From CAYOEZ01 sp964402955 (GTDB lineage Bacteria; Chloroflexota; DTOL01; DAOUCN01), in the NCBI GenBank assembly GCA_964402955.1, contig CAYOEZ010000028.1:1-29811 (forward strand): 29,811 bases of DNA, written 5' to 3'. Below, one piece after another: positions 8,915 to 16,097 of the stretch; position 1 is the stretch's first letter, and each line of letters begins with the position of its first letter. The notes below the pieces were generated by a model. The model was not told the DNA's origin. It made no database searches and saw only the letters and a list, made by a program, of their open reading frames with translations. The position numbers were made by a program, and so were the translations under genes.

Positions 8915-8985
8915 TGTAGTACCTCGCGTATCACATCCCAAACGAAGGCTAAGACCGCCCCTAGGAACCTAAGCACCGGCAGAGC
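8911..8985 (-). pseudogene. Remnant of a small membrane protein C-terminus
   Basis: This 24-codon frame ends in a TGA that overlaps the ATG of the pentapeptide protein. It contains VLRFLGAVLAFVWDVIR. It aligns with the C-terminal membrane helix VLMILGAVLTWLVDLIRAYF of the minus-strand ORF at 11067, and the DNA of the two stretches is clearly similar. It sits directly after, and out of frame with, an integrase 5' fragment, so the junction looks like a deletion fusion. Confidence 0.5.
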
Positions 8986-9208
8986 GCCGGTAGCTCTCCA
9001 GATCGCCCGCCGTCAGCTGGCCATGTCCTACCCCCTGCCCGTCGCACCAGCTCACGAAAGCGCGCATGTGGCCGTAGTAGGAGCGCAGCGTGTGGGGGCT
9101 TGCGTCGCCGTCTGCCACGCGCAAGCGCAGGAAGTCAGCAAAGGCCGCGTCAAAGTCAGGCGTCGCCACCTGGCCGCCCGCCGGGAGCGTCAATGCTCTA
9201 TCTGCCAT
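8969..9208 (-). pseudogene. Truncated tyrosine recombinase (SAM-like core-binding domain)
   Basis: A 79-aa frame starting MADRALTLPAGGQVATPDFD. It contains FADFLRLRVADGDASPHTLRSYYGHMRAFVSWC, the typical N-terminal SAM-like core-binding domain of XerC/XerD-type recombinases (helix, TLRSYYGHMRAF). It then ends at DLESYRRSAGA. The whole catalytic domain with the Arg, His-x-x-Arg and Tyr residues is absent, so it cannot recombine DNA. It would normally be some 300 residues. Its 5' end matches those of the remnants at 7996 and 10357. Confidence 0.7.
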
Positions 9209-9235
9209 ATCGTTACCCTGTTGCCAAGGACCAGA

Positions 9236-10240
9236 TCACTTCATCGACGCCTTTATCCTGTCCAGTTCATCAGTGGCGAGTCTGAAGTCAGCGTTTCCGG
9301 CGTTTCGTTCAGCGAGCGCTTTCTGAAGTTCTGCCGCGCTGGATGTGTCAAGGCGAACACGCGAGTAGTGGCCTAGCCCACTCGTGAAATACACATGATG
9401 GATCGCAAAGCCGGCCGGCGGGGTTATCATCTGCGCTTCTTTGAAGAATTGCATAGCCTGCGCGGCCCCCGCGTTTGTCGTGTTCTTGTATGTGGTTCGG
9501 GCGCTTTCATCAGTCGGAACTCCCAATGCTATCACCGCGTCCAGATAGACGCCAGTTTGGTGAGCTACCTTTATGCACCAGTCGTGATACTCTTCGAGAG
9601 TCATGCTGACCGGTACCGGTGTCGCTGTTGCGGTTGGAGCGATGGGGCGCATGACACCAGCGACCTCCAGGGCAGTGATGATGACCACACTCAGGATTGC
9701 CAGCCCCCAGATGATCCAGCTGTTGTTGCTGCTCTTCGGGGATACGTCCCTGCACTGTGGGTATACTTTGGTCAATTCGTCAGCGATGCTCTTGATTGTG
9801 TCAATGCCAACCGCAACTGAACCTAGCCCGAAGCCATCCTGCCTTAGAGCGTCAATAACGCGGTCATTCAACAAAACAGGATCAGAAGGATCTCCCGCTT
9901 TGCTGGCTACAATCAGGCCATCTATCGCTTCCTGCTCTGTCCGGAGTCCTTGGATAACCTCAATACTCCAAACGACTACCAACATTGCGTCGCAGAGACC
10001 GCTGGTCATTCTCCAGAGCGTCAGTGGCATCCGCTTGGTGAAAGGGAGTCTCTTGAATCGTTCAAACGCCTTCGAGCATCCCCATGCGGCATAGTCCTTT
10101 CCTGTCTTGTTGTCGCTCTTCATTGCCTCAGTGAATGCTATCCCCCATTGTGTGAATTCCGTGAGTACTTCCTGGAGGGCTGCAATATACTGCTTCTCCT
10201 CGCCCGTTTGCCTCCCAAGAAGCCGGTAGAGCGTATCCAT
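9236..10240 (-). CDS. Single-pass membrane protein with cytoplasmic helical domain
   Basis: A 334-aa hypothetical protein. The start is ATG 10240 with GGGAGG 4-5 bp upstream; the longer frame lacks any signal. Residues 1-180 form a soluble, helix-rich domain. A transmembrane segment (SWIIWGLAILSVVIITALEV, about residues 187-210) and a Thr/Pro linker (PTATATPVPV) lead to an outer domain of about 110 residues. That domain (MTLEEYHDWCIKVAHQ..., PPAGFAIHHVYFTSGLGHYS) resembles the whole mature part of the lipoprotein at 10508. It lies between two integrase remnants. Function unknown. Confidence 0.75.
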   Translation of the reverse strand: MDTLYRLLGRQTGEEKQYIAALQEVLTEFTQWGIAFTEAMKSDNKTGKDYAAWGCSKAFERFKRLPFTKRMPLTLWRMTSGLCDAMLVVVWSIEVIQGLRTEQEAIDGLIVASKAGDPSDPVLLNDRVIDALRQDGFGLGSVAVGIDTIKSIADELTKVYPQCRDVSPKSSNNSWIIWGLAILSVVIITALEVAGVMRPIAPTATATPVPVSMTLEEYHDWCIKVAHQTGVYLDAVIALGVPTDESARTTYKNTTNAGAAQAMQFFKEAQMITPPAGFAIHHVYFTSGLGHYSRVRLDTSSAAELQKALAERNAGNADFRLATDELDRIKASMK

Positions 10241-10288
10241 GTTTCCTCCCGGGCCTCCACTGTTTCCTGCACTCCAGCCCACCTGTGC

Positions 10289-10357
10289 TTAGTACTGGAG
10301 TTGCAAACCCTTGCTCACCGCGCCGCAATGGGGCACGGTCAGGGCGTTGTCTGCCAT
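10289..10357 (-). pseudogene. Third integrase 5'-end remnant
   Basis: A 22-codon frame starting MADNALTVPHCGAVSKG, with an upstream AGGA. Its first 13 residues match the starts of the integrase fragments at 7996 (MTENALTVPHDGAAS) and 9208 (MADRALTLPAGG). The DNA from about 10311 to 10361 is clearly related to 7950-8000. It stops after 22 codons with no integrase domain left. Confidence 0.5.
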
Positions 10358-10410
10358 GGTCCCCATTCCTTGCATGAATGTGCATTCACGTAAGTGAAAA
10401 TGGGGACTAA

Positions 10411-10539
10411 GGGAGTACTTTAGGCGTCTCTCTTGCACTCGGCATCAACATTATCGCGGGTATCGGGGCCCCGTTGATCGCTGGAGCAATAATACTCGTC
10501 GCCGCTGCTATTTCCCGCCCCCGGGCACCACCGGCGTAA
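10411..10539 (+). pseudogene. Fragment of a hydrophobic membrane protein, plus strand
   Basis: After an in-frame TAA this frame reads GSTLGVSLALGINIIAG, then IGAPLIAGAIILVAAAI and a short Pro/Arg tail to a TAA. That is a plausible membrane-helix pair but has no start codon or ribosome binding site. It overlaps the 3' end of the lipoprotein gene on the other strand. It may be a truncated gene end or chance. Confidence 0.25.
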
Positions 10540-11035
10540 AGGTCAACTTGGCTCTGTTATACTCGTCGTGGGCCAATTCTAGTAGTTCATTGCCAGCCGC
10601 CATCTCAGCATCGGCCTGGTCACACATCGCAACATCAAGTTTCTCAATGCAGGTCGCGAGCATGGAGAATTCCTGAGAATAGTGCTTGAGCATCTGCTTG
10701 TACACTCCGTGTAACGTGGCCCACCTGGGCGGTGGCACCTTGGCTACTGCTTCATTGTAGTATCGTTGCACTATCGCGATCCTGGGTCTGAGTGCGCTCG
10801 CACTGGGTAGATCATCTTCATCTTCCCATTCGCTGGACTTTGGCATATTGTCGGTCAGGGCTTGCGACATCGTCGCCGCCCATGCTAGATACTGTGTCTC
10901 CTCGACGGTCATCAAATACTGTGACTGCCCGACGCGCAGCGTGGGAGTTGGCGGTGCTGACGTGCGCGGCCCAGTCGCCGCGCCACACGCTGCCAGTATG
11001 ATCGCCAGGACAAAGATACCAAGTAGCCGCCCCAT
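10508..11035 (-). CDS. Predicted lipoprotein of unknown function
   Basis: A 175-aa lipoprotein. MGRLLGIFVLAIILAACGAA is a signal peptide with the lipobox LAAC (Cys17). A Thr/Pro linker and an all-helical domain follow (MTVEETQYLAWAATMSQALT..., PPPRWATLHGVYKQMLKHYS, ...LLELAHDEYNRAKLTF). ATG 11035 is chosen because AAGGAG lies 6 bp before it, while the ATG at 11041 would abut it. The domain is similar in order and motifs to the outer domain of the membrane protein at 9236 (PPAGFAIHHVYFTSGLGHYS), so the two are paralogues differing in how they are anchored. Function unknown. Confidence 0.75.
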   Translation of the reverse strand: MGRLLGIFVLAIILAACGAATGPRTSAPPTPTLRVGQSQYLMTVEETQYLAWAATMSQALTDNMPKSSEWEDEDDLPSASALRPRIAIVQRYYNEAVAKVPPPRWATLHGVYKQMLKHYSQEFSMLATCIEKLDVAMCDQADAEMAAGNELLELAHDEYNRAKLTFTPVVPGGGK

Positions 11036-11066
11036 AGCCATCTCCTTGCCCCTATAACACCTATCC

Positions 11067-11174
11067 TCATACGTGAAAATACGCCCGTATCAGATCCACC
11101 AGCCAGGTTAGGACCGCCCCCAGGATCATAAGCACCAAGAGCGCTCTGGTCGGATCGGCCAACGAGCCGCGCAC
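11067..11174 (-). CDS. Small single-helix membrane protein, start uncertain
   Basis: This frame ends with RALLVLMILGAVLTWLVDLI and a short tail, a single transmembrane helix, 31 bp before the lipoprotein gene. A related helix lies just before the pentapeptide gene (8911-8985), so the frame is probably or was coding. The open frame extends to 11333, but that start sits inside the -35 box of the promoter below, so a downstream start is needed. GTG 11174 is only a placeholder, since no good ribosome binding site is seen. Confidence 0.35.
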   Translation of the reverse strand: MRGSLADPTRALLVLMILGAVLTWLVDLIRAYFHV

Positions 11175-11304
11175 CCGCGGGATCTCATGGCGCAGACCAG
11201 AGGCCGGCGCTGGAGGCCGAATTGGCAATGGGGGGGTGTTGATGTTGCCAGACGGCAGGGTAGGGCGCGGCGACGGGGATGGCAACAGCAGGAGTTGCAG
11301 GTAT

Positions 11305-11333
11305 ATTATAGCAGCAAAGGAGGCGGGAGGCAA
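11305..11333 (-). promoter_or_regulatory. Minus-strand promoter of the accessory island
   Basis: TTGCCT (11333-11328) and TATAAT (11310-11305) on the minus strand with a 17-bp spacer. It points into the small membrane protein and lipoprotein genes and is divergent from the leuS leader promoter. Confidence 0.65.
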
Positions 11334-11376
11334 GGGCTTTGCTTCTCCCCTCTTCCCAATTTGCCCGCCAGAACGC

Positions 11377-11405
11377 TTGCATTCCCCCCTGCGTTCTGCT
11401 ATAAT
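11377..11405 (+). promoter_or_regulatory. Promoter of the T-box leader / leuS
   Basis: TTGCAT (11377-11382), a 17-bp spacer and TATAAT (11400-11405). The predicted start near 11412 lies right at the foot of the T-box stem I. Confidence 0.8.
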
Positions 11406-11562
11406 CCCTCACGCAATGCGAAGAGCGGGAGTAGTAGGCCGCAAACAAACAGAGAGCCGGAGTACGGTGCAATCCGGCAGCGCAGGCCGAACTCGCCCGT
11501 GAGCAGCAACGGTGCAAGCCGCTGCCGGGTTGGCCCGTTATAGCCGAGAGCGGGTAGGTGCT

Positions 11563-11638
11563 GGGGCCGTAGTTCACTTGGGAGAACGCCACACTGGCAG
11601 TGTGGAGGTAAGGGGTTCGAACCCCCTCGGCTCCACCA
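11563..11638 (+). tRNA. tRNA-Ala (anticodon GGC)
   Basis: A complete 76-nt cloverleaf with encoded CCA. Acceptor GGGGCCG pairs with CGGCTCC and includes the G3-U70 wobble that is the alanine identity element, with discriminator A73. D stem is GTTC/GAAC, anticodon stem CCACA/TGTGG with loop CTGGCAG (anticodon GGC), T arm AGGGG-TTCGAAC-CCCCT. It has no promoter of its own that is evident. It lies within the leuS T-box leader, between the two arms of stem III, so it must be transcribed as part of that leader and released by RNase P and 3' processing. Confidence 0.95.
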
Positions 11639-11689
11639 GCATTTTTGGCACAACGCCACCTACCAAGCAGGGTGGTACCGCGGAGATTG

Positions 11690-11725
11690 AACCCTTCGCC
11701 CCTGATCGGGGTGAAGGGTTTTTGG
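11690..11725 (+). terminator. T-box terminator hairpin
   Basis: AACCCTTCGCCCC pairs with GGGGTGAAGGGTT (13 bp with one G-U) around TGATC, followed by TTTTT. Its 5' side follows the T-box sequence directly, as expected for the competing terminator. Confidence 0.85.
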
Positions 11726-11774
11726 CTTTTGTTGTTGCTCTTTCTGCAAAAAGCGGCACAGGGAGTGTATGCAC

Positions 11775-14245
11775 ATGGCCACGAGCGAGAACAAAGGCAC
11801 GGACAAGCGTTATCATCCCGCTGCATTCGAGGCCAGGTGGCAAGAGACGTGGGATGAGACAAAGCTCTACCGCACAACTGAGGGCGGCGACAAGCCCAAG
11901 TTCTACTGTCTCGATTTCTTCCCCTACCCGTCCGGCTCCGGCCTTACGGTCGGCCACTACCGCAACTACGTGCCGACCGATGCCATCTCCCGCTTCAAGC
12001 GTATGCGTGGCTTCAACGTGCTGCACACGATGGGCTGGGACGCCTTCGGCCAGCCGGCTGAGACGGCAGCCATCAACCAGAAGCGTCACCCGCGCCCGAT
12101 GGTGGCCGAGTACATCGGCAACTACAAGCGCCAGCTGCACATCGGCGGCTTCTGCTACGATTGGGAGCGCGAGCTCAACTCGTCGTCGCCGGAATTTTAC
12201 CGCTGGACGCAGTGGATATTCCTGCTGCTCTATAAGCGCGGGCTTGCCTACCGCAGCGAGGCGCCTGTCAATTGGTGCCCCAAAGAGGGGATGGTGCTGG
12301 CCAACGAGGAAGCGAAGGACGGCAAGTGCTGGCGCTGCAATGCCGAGGTAACCAAGAAGAGCCTGGTGCAGTGGTTCTTCCGCATTACTGCTTACGCCGA
12401 TCGCCTGGCCGATGATCTCGATACCGTCGATTGGCCCGACCAGGTCGTCGCCATGCAGCGCAACTGGATTGGCCGCAGCTCAGGCGCTGAGTTCGACATG
12501 CAGATCAAGGGGCACGCCGGCGTGAAGATGCGCGTCTTCACCACCCGACCCGATACTGTGTTTGGTATGACCTTCTGCGTGCTGGCGCCCGATCATCCGC
12601 TGGTGAGCCAGATCACCACGCCGGCGCAAAAAGCCGCCGTCGAGGAGTATGCCGAGAAAACACGACACGAGACAGAGATCGAGCGCCAGTCGACCGAGAA
12701 GGAGCGTGAGGGCGTCTTCACGGGCGCCTACGCCGTGAATCCCTTGAACGGGGAAGATGTGCCGATCTACGTCGCCGACTATGTGCTCATGGGCTATAGC
12801 ACAGGCGCGATTATGGCCGTTCCGGGCCACGACGCACGCGATTTCGACTTCGCCACGAAGCATGGCCTGCCCATACCCGTCGTCATTGCGCCGCCCAACT
12901 GGGACGGCAAACGGCTGGACGCCGCCTACACCGGCGACGGCGTCATGGTGAACTCCGGACCGTTCAATGGTCTGTCGGGCAAAGAAGGCGTCGCCCGCGT
13001 TGCCGCCTACATGGAAGAAAAGGGCATCGGTGAGCGTAAGGTGAACTACAAGATGCGCGATTGGCTGATCTCACGCCAGCGCTACTGGGCGCGCCGATTC
13101 CGATCGTGCACTGCGCCCACTGCGGCGAGGTTGCCGTGCCCGAGGAGCAGTTGCCTGTGCTCTTGCCCGACGTGGACGCCTACGAGCCGGCTGGCGACGG
13201 GCGATCGCCGCTGGCCAATGTACCCGCCTGGGTCAACACGACCTGCCCCACCTGCGGCGGCCCGGCTCAGCGCGAGACCGACACGATGGGTGGCTTCGCC
13301 TGCTCGTCGTGGTACTTCATGCGTTTTGCCAGTCCGCGCTACGACAAAGCCTTTGCTGAGCCGAGCGCGCTCAAGTACTGGCTGCCGGTCGACCTGTACG
13401 TCGGCGGCACCGAACATGCCGTCATGCACTTGCTATTCTCGCGCTTCTGGACCAAAGTCATGTACGACGCCGGTCTCGTGCACTTCCATGAGCCATTCAG
13501 CAAGCTTATGAACCAGGGCATGCTGCTGGCGTCGGATGGGCAGAAGATGTCCAAGTCGCGACCAGCGACCGTTGTCACCCCCGAAATCGTCGTGGATCGC
13601 TTCGGCGCCGACGCCGTACGTTGCTATGAGATGTTCGTGGGGCCTTTTGACCAGGAAGTGCAGTGGGACGAAAAAGGGCTGGCGGGCGTGTTCCGCTTCC
13701 TCAGCCGCGTCTGGGAGATGACACTGTCTGACGATGCCGGCAAGGGCAAGGGCGCCGACGATGCCGGCCTGCGCCGAGCCATGCACAAGACGATCAACCG
13801 TGTCACCATCGACCTCGACCGCCTGCACTTCAACACAATGATCTCCGCCCTGATGGAATACATCAACTGCTTACAGGATGCACGCAGCCAGGACATCTCA
13901 GCGGAGGCGTGGCAGGGCGCCATCGAGGCGCTGGTGCTGATGCTGGCGCCCGCCGCGCCCCACCTGTCTGAAGAGCTGTGGCAACGCACGGGCCATGCCT
14001 ACAGCGTTCACCAGCAGTGCTGGCCAACTTTCAACCCAGAGCTTGTGATCGAAGAGCAGATGACGCTCATCGTACAGGTTGGCGGCAAAGTGCGCGACAA
14101 GCTGACCGTTGCGACAGAGATCACAGAAGCACAAGCCAAGGATTTGGCGCTCACAAGCGAGCGCGTGCGCCCCTGGTTGGCCGGCAAGACCATCGTCAAT
14201 GTCGTCTATGTGCCAGGCAAACTCGTAAACATCTCGGTGAAATAG
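11775..14245 (+). CDS. Leucyl-tRNA synthetase, interrupted by a 1-nt frameshift
   Basis: Class I aminoacyl-tRNA synthetase that charges tRNA-Leu; about 823 aa once repaired, the usual bacterial length. The HIGH region is PYPSGSGLTVGHYRNY (about residues 53-66), the CP1 editing domain carries TTRPDTVFGMTF and GYSTGAIMAVPGHDARDF, and KMSKS is at 13544-13558. A C-terminal anticodon-binding domain ends in GGKVRDKLTV. The frame breaks near 13086-13089. RDWLISRQRYW is followed by CGCGCC in frame one, while GAPIPIVHCAHCG continues in frame two, so one G of an expected GGGG run is missing. Either a sequencing error or a real lesion in an essential gene. ATG 11775 fits GGGAG (9 bp) better than ATG 11769. 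It is preceded by a leucine T-box. Confidence 0.9.
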
Positions 14246-15109
14246 ATGAATCTACTTGATATCGTCAACCGCATTCCTGTGCCTGTTCCCTGGGAAGAGG
14301 GCGACAACATCCCCTGGGATGACCCTGACTTTAGCAAGAGGATGCTGGCTGAACACCTTAGCCAGAGCCATGACCTGGCCAGCCGCCGCTTCGAGAAGAT
14401 CGACGAGCAGGTCGCCTGGATCCACAATGAGGTCCTTGGAGGCCAGCCAACGCGCATTCTTGATCTGGGTTGTGGGCCCGGCCTCTACACCAGCCGGCTG
14501 GCGCGCCTCGGCCACGAATGCGTGGGCATTGACTTCTCGCCCGCTGCGATCGCATATGGTAATGAGCAAGCTCGAGCAGAACACCTCAACTGTACCTATG
14601 TTCATGACGACATACGCGCTGCGGAGTATGGCATGGAGTTTGGCCTTGTGATGCTGCTCTTTGGCGAGTTCAACGTGTTCAGCACTCTGGACGCACGGGC
14701 TATCGTGCGCAAGGCAAGCCAGGCGCTGGCCTGTGATGGCAAGTTTCTGATTGAGCCGCACACCTTCTCCGCTATCCAGGGCATCGGCCAGAGTGGCCGG
14801 AGCTGGTATTCAAGCAAGAGCGGCGTCTTTTCGGATCGACCGCATCTGTGCATGACGGAAAACACCTGGGACGAAGGCACGCGCACCGCCACACGGCGCT
14901 ACTACATCGTCGACTCGTCCAACCGCCAGGCGACTCCCTATGCGCAGACCTTCCAGGCGTACACAACGACGGAATACCAGACAACCCTGGCGGGACGCGG
15001 CCTGGAAGAGATCGAGTTCTTTCCGTCTCTCACTGGCGTGAAGGACCCGTCGCAGAACGGTTTTCTTGCCATCGTTGCGCGCGAGGCTAGCAACGAGCGT
15101 GAGCGGTGA
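14246..15109 (+). CDS. SAM-dependent methyltransferase, class I
   Basis: A 287-aa cytoplasmic methyltransferase of the Rossmann class. Motif I is ILDLGCGPGLYTSRLARLG (about residues 70-88), followed by the acidic VGIDFSPAAI loop and HDDIRAAEYGMEFGLVMLLF as motifs II-III. The C-terminal part has beta-strand-rich substrate-cap sequence (RRYYIVDSSNRQATPYAQTF). Its ATG directly abuts the leuS stop codon with only a weak GGTGAA in front, so it is probably translated by coupling and co-regulated by the leucine T-box. Substrate unknown; a role in tRNA or translation is not shown by the sequence. Confidence 0.85.
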   Translation: MNLLDIVNRIPVPVPWEEGDNIPWDDPDFSKRMLAEHLSQSHDLASRRFEKIDEQVAWIHNEVLGGQPTRILDLGCGPGLYTSRLARLGHECVGIDFSPAAIAYGNEQARAEHLNCTYVHDDIRAAEYGMEFGLVMLLFGEFNVFSTLDARAIVRKASQALACDGKFLIEPHTFSAIQGIGQSGRSWYSSKSGVFSDRPHLCMTENTWDEGTRTATRRYYIVDSSNRQATPYAQTFQAYTTTEYQTTLAGRGLEEIEFFPSLTGVKDPSQNGFLAIVAREASNERER

Positions 15110-15142
15110 TCGCCGTAGCTATTCACCGTTGCCCCGCGGATG

Positions 15143-15215
15143 TTGTAGGCCAGGTTTCCATACCTGGCATTTCGCGTTGTAACGACCATGTCAGCTATGG
15201 AAAGCCGACCTACAA
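15143..15215. repeat. REP-like palindromic element
   Basis: An imperfect 22-23-bp inverted repeat: TTGTAGGCCAGGTTTCCATA on the left, and GCTATGGAAAGCCGACCTACAA on the right as its near complement. The arm sequence TGTAGGTCGGC recurs near 23272, marking a dispersed family. The stretch 15110-15473 otherwise holds only the promoter and the second repeat listed next. Confidence 0.6.
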
Positions 15216-15262
15216 GAAGCCGCTGTGCCCCAACAATGATCAGATACTGATCGCCGTTCATC

Positions 15263-15291
15263 TTGCATAAGTACCCACTCTGCGCTACAAT
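15263..15291 (+). promoter_or_regulatory. Promoter upstream of the 86-aa gene
   Basis: TTGCAT (15263-15268), 17 bp, TACAAT (15286-15291). The predicted transcript would have a leader of about 175 nt containing a palindromic repeat, then the small gene at 15474. Confidence 0.6.
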
Positions 15292-15352
15292 ACAGGGGCT
15301 CGTTGATACTCCGCATGCTTGTTGCTAGTGGGCGGCCACATGGATGCTGATA

Positions 15353-15422
15353 TGTCATGCTGAACGGAGTGAAGCATCTCAATATGCCGCATAGGAGATT
15401 CTTCGCTCCGCTCAGAATGACA
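15353..15422. repeat. MITE-like palindrome (TGTCAT...ATGACA)
   Basis: 28-bp arms at 15353-15380 and 15395-15422 match as inverted repeats with about 4 mismatches, around a 14-bp centre. The arm motif CGGAGTGAAGCATCTC / GAGATTCTTCGCTCCG is a type seen dispersed in many bacterial genomes. A related arm begins at the right edge of this window. Confidence 0.75.
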
Positions 15423-15473
15423 GCCATCATATTCCGTGTGGCAAGCCACTAGCCGAGGGGGAGGCGTAGTCCT

Positions 15474-15734
15474 ATGGAAGATGGCACATCGGAGTCGATG
15501 AACGACAGTGGGCGCAAGCCGCTGGGGTGGCTGCAACTGCTTGGCGAGGTCCGATACACACTGCAAGCGAGTATGGGCAACCGGCTGCCTGACGAATTCT
15601 GGCAGCACGCACACAGCGCACGTCGAGAGGGCATGTTGGCAGTGCGCACATTGCTCGATGCGCAGATCAGTCGCCTGGAGCAGCAGGAACGGCAAGCCAG
15701 GGAACGACGTGCAACCAAGATAGACGTTCAATAG
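15474..15734 (+). CDS. Small helical hypothetical protein
   Basis: An 86-aa protein starting MEDGTSESMNDSGRKPLGWLQ. It is mostly alpha-helical, with a basic, Gln/Glu/Arg-rich C-terminal coiled-coil-like helix (LDAQISRLEQQERQARERRA). GGGGGAGG lies about 10 bp upstream, a good promoter precedes it, and a hairpin terminator follows. This makes it a credible single-gene unit although no family is recognised. The middle section LLGEVRYTLQASMGNRLPDEFW could be a short protein-binding fold. Confidence 0.6.
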   Translation: MEDGTSESMNDSGRKPLGWLQLLGEVRYTLQASMGNRLPDEFWQHAHSARREGMLAVRTLLDAQISRLEQQERQARERRATKIDVQ

Positions 15735-15774
15735 GCGCTGGCGCGTGCTACCGATCGGGGGAGACGGACTGCGG

Positions 15775-15814
15775 GGGGACGAGACCTCGCTGTCTCGCCC
15801 CTCCTTTCTGGTTT
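15775..15814 (+). terminator. Intrinsic terminator after the 86-aa gene
   Basis: GGGG-A-CGAGAC pairs with GTCTCG-CCCC (10 bp, one bulged A), followed by TCCTTTCTGGTTTT. It separates the small gene from the XrtG operon promoter. Confidence 0.6.
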
Positions 15815-15879
15815 TGCGCATCTCAACACGCGCTTGCATATTGTGTTGCTGACGAATGTCATGTGCAAATGTTTCCTTA

Positions 15880-15909
15880 TTGACAAGAGGCTACAATAGG
15901 GTATATAAT
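15880..15909 (+). promoter_or_regulatory. Promoter of the XrtG operon
   Basis: TTGACA (15880-15885), 18-bp spacer, TATAAT (15904-15909). Both boxes are consensus. The predicted start near 15916 gives a leader of about 180 nt before the first gene. Confidence 0.75.
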
Positions 15910-15915
15910 CTGCAG

Positions 15916-16097
15916 GACATTCGGGGTCAAGCTATTATTGCGCGCCTGCGTCAACGAACGACGGGCGACATGAGCGGAGTGGCCGGGCGACGCCTGGCCA
16001 AGAGCGAAACAGGGTGGTGCACGCCAGCACACGGCGCATTCGCTGTCGCGGATGAGCCGGAGCCGGGCGAGCAGCACACGTGCGAAGAGGCAGACAT
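15916..16097 (+). other. Long 5' leader of the XrtG operon
   Basis: GC-rich and able to fold (for example GGCCGGGCGACGCCTGGCC near 15980), but no known riboswitch class is recognised. One frame (ATG 15970) encodes 43 codons and ends with a TGA that overlaps the first gene's ATG as ATGA; it lacks a clear ribosome binding site. Confidence 0.35.

Larger units (their letters stand above)
11412..11725 (+). promoter_or_regulatory. T-box riboswitch (leucine) with tRNA inserted in stem III
   Basis: A T-box leader that senses uncharged tRNA-Leu and controls leuS by antitermination. Stem I is recognisable: lower stem GCGGG/CCCGT (11425-11429, 11496-11500), the S-turn halves AGTA (11430) and GAA (11489-11491), specifier CTC (Leu) at 11492-11494, and an apical stem GCCGGA/TCCGGC. 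The T-box/antiterminator AGGGTGGTACCGCGG is at 11669-11683 and fits the family consensus; its TGGT would pair with ACCA of tRNA-Leu. The terminator follows at once. GGTAGGTG (11553-11560) pairs with CACCTACC (11657-11664) to give stem III, and a complete tRNA-Ala gene sits inside that stem's loop. Confidence 0.88.

Noticed and set aside
11185..11877. 230-aa minus-strand frame across the T-box region
   Set aside because: It runs antisense through the tRNA, T-box and leuS start and has no ribosome binding site or recognisable domain.
11512..12351. Long plus-strand open frame overlapping the tRNA and the start of leuS
   Set aside because: It crosses the tRNA, T-box and terminator and is a shadow of leuS in another frame, with low-complexity Ser/Thr/Arg composition.
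15916..16097. Cyclic di-GMP or other known riboswitch in the XrtG leader
   Set aside because: I looked for GEMM-type and other familiar core motifs and found none, so only an unassigned leader is reported.
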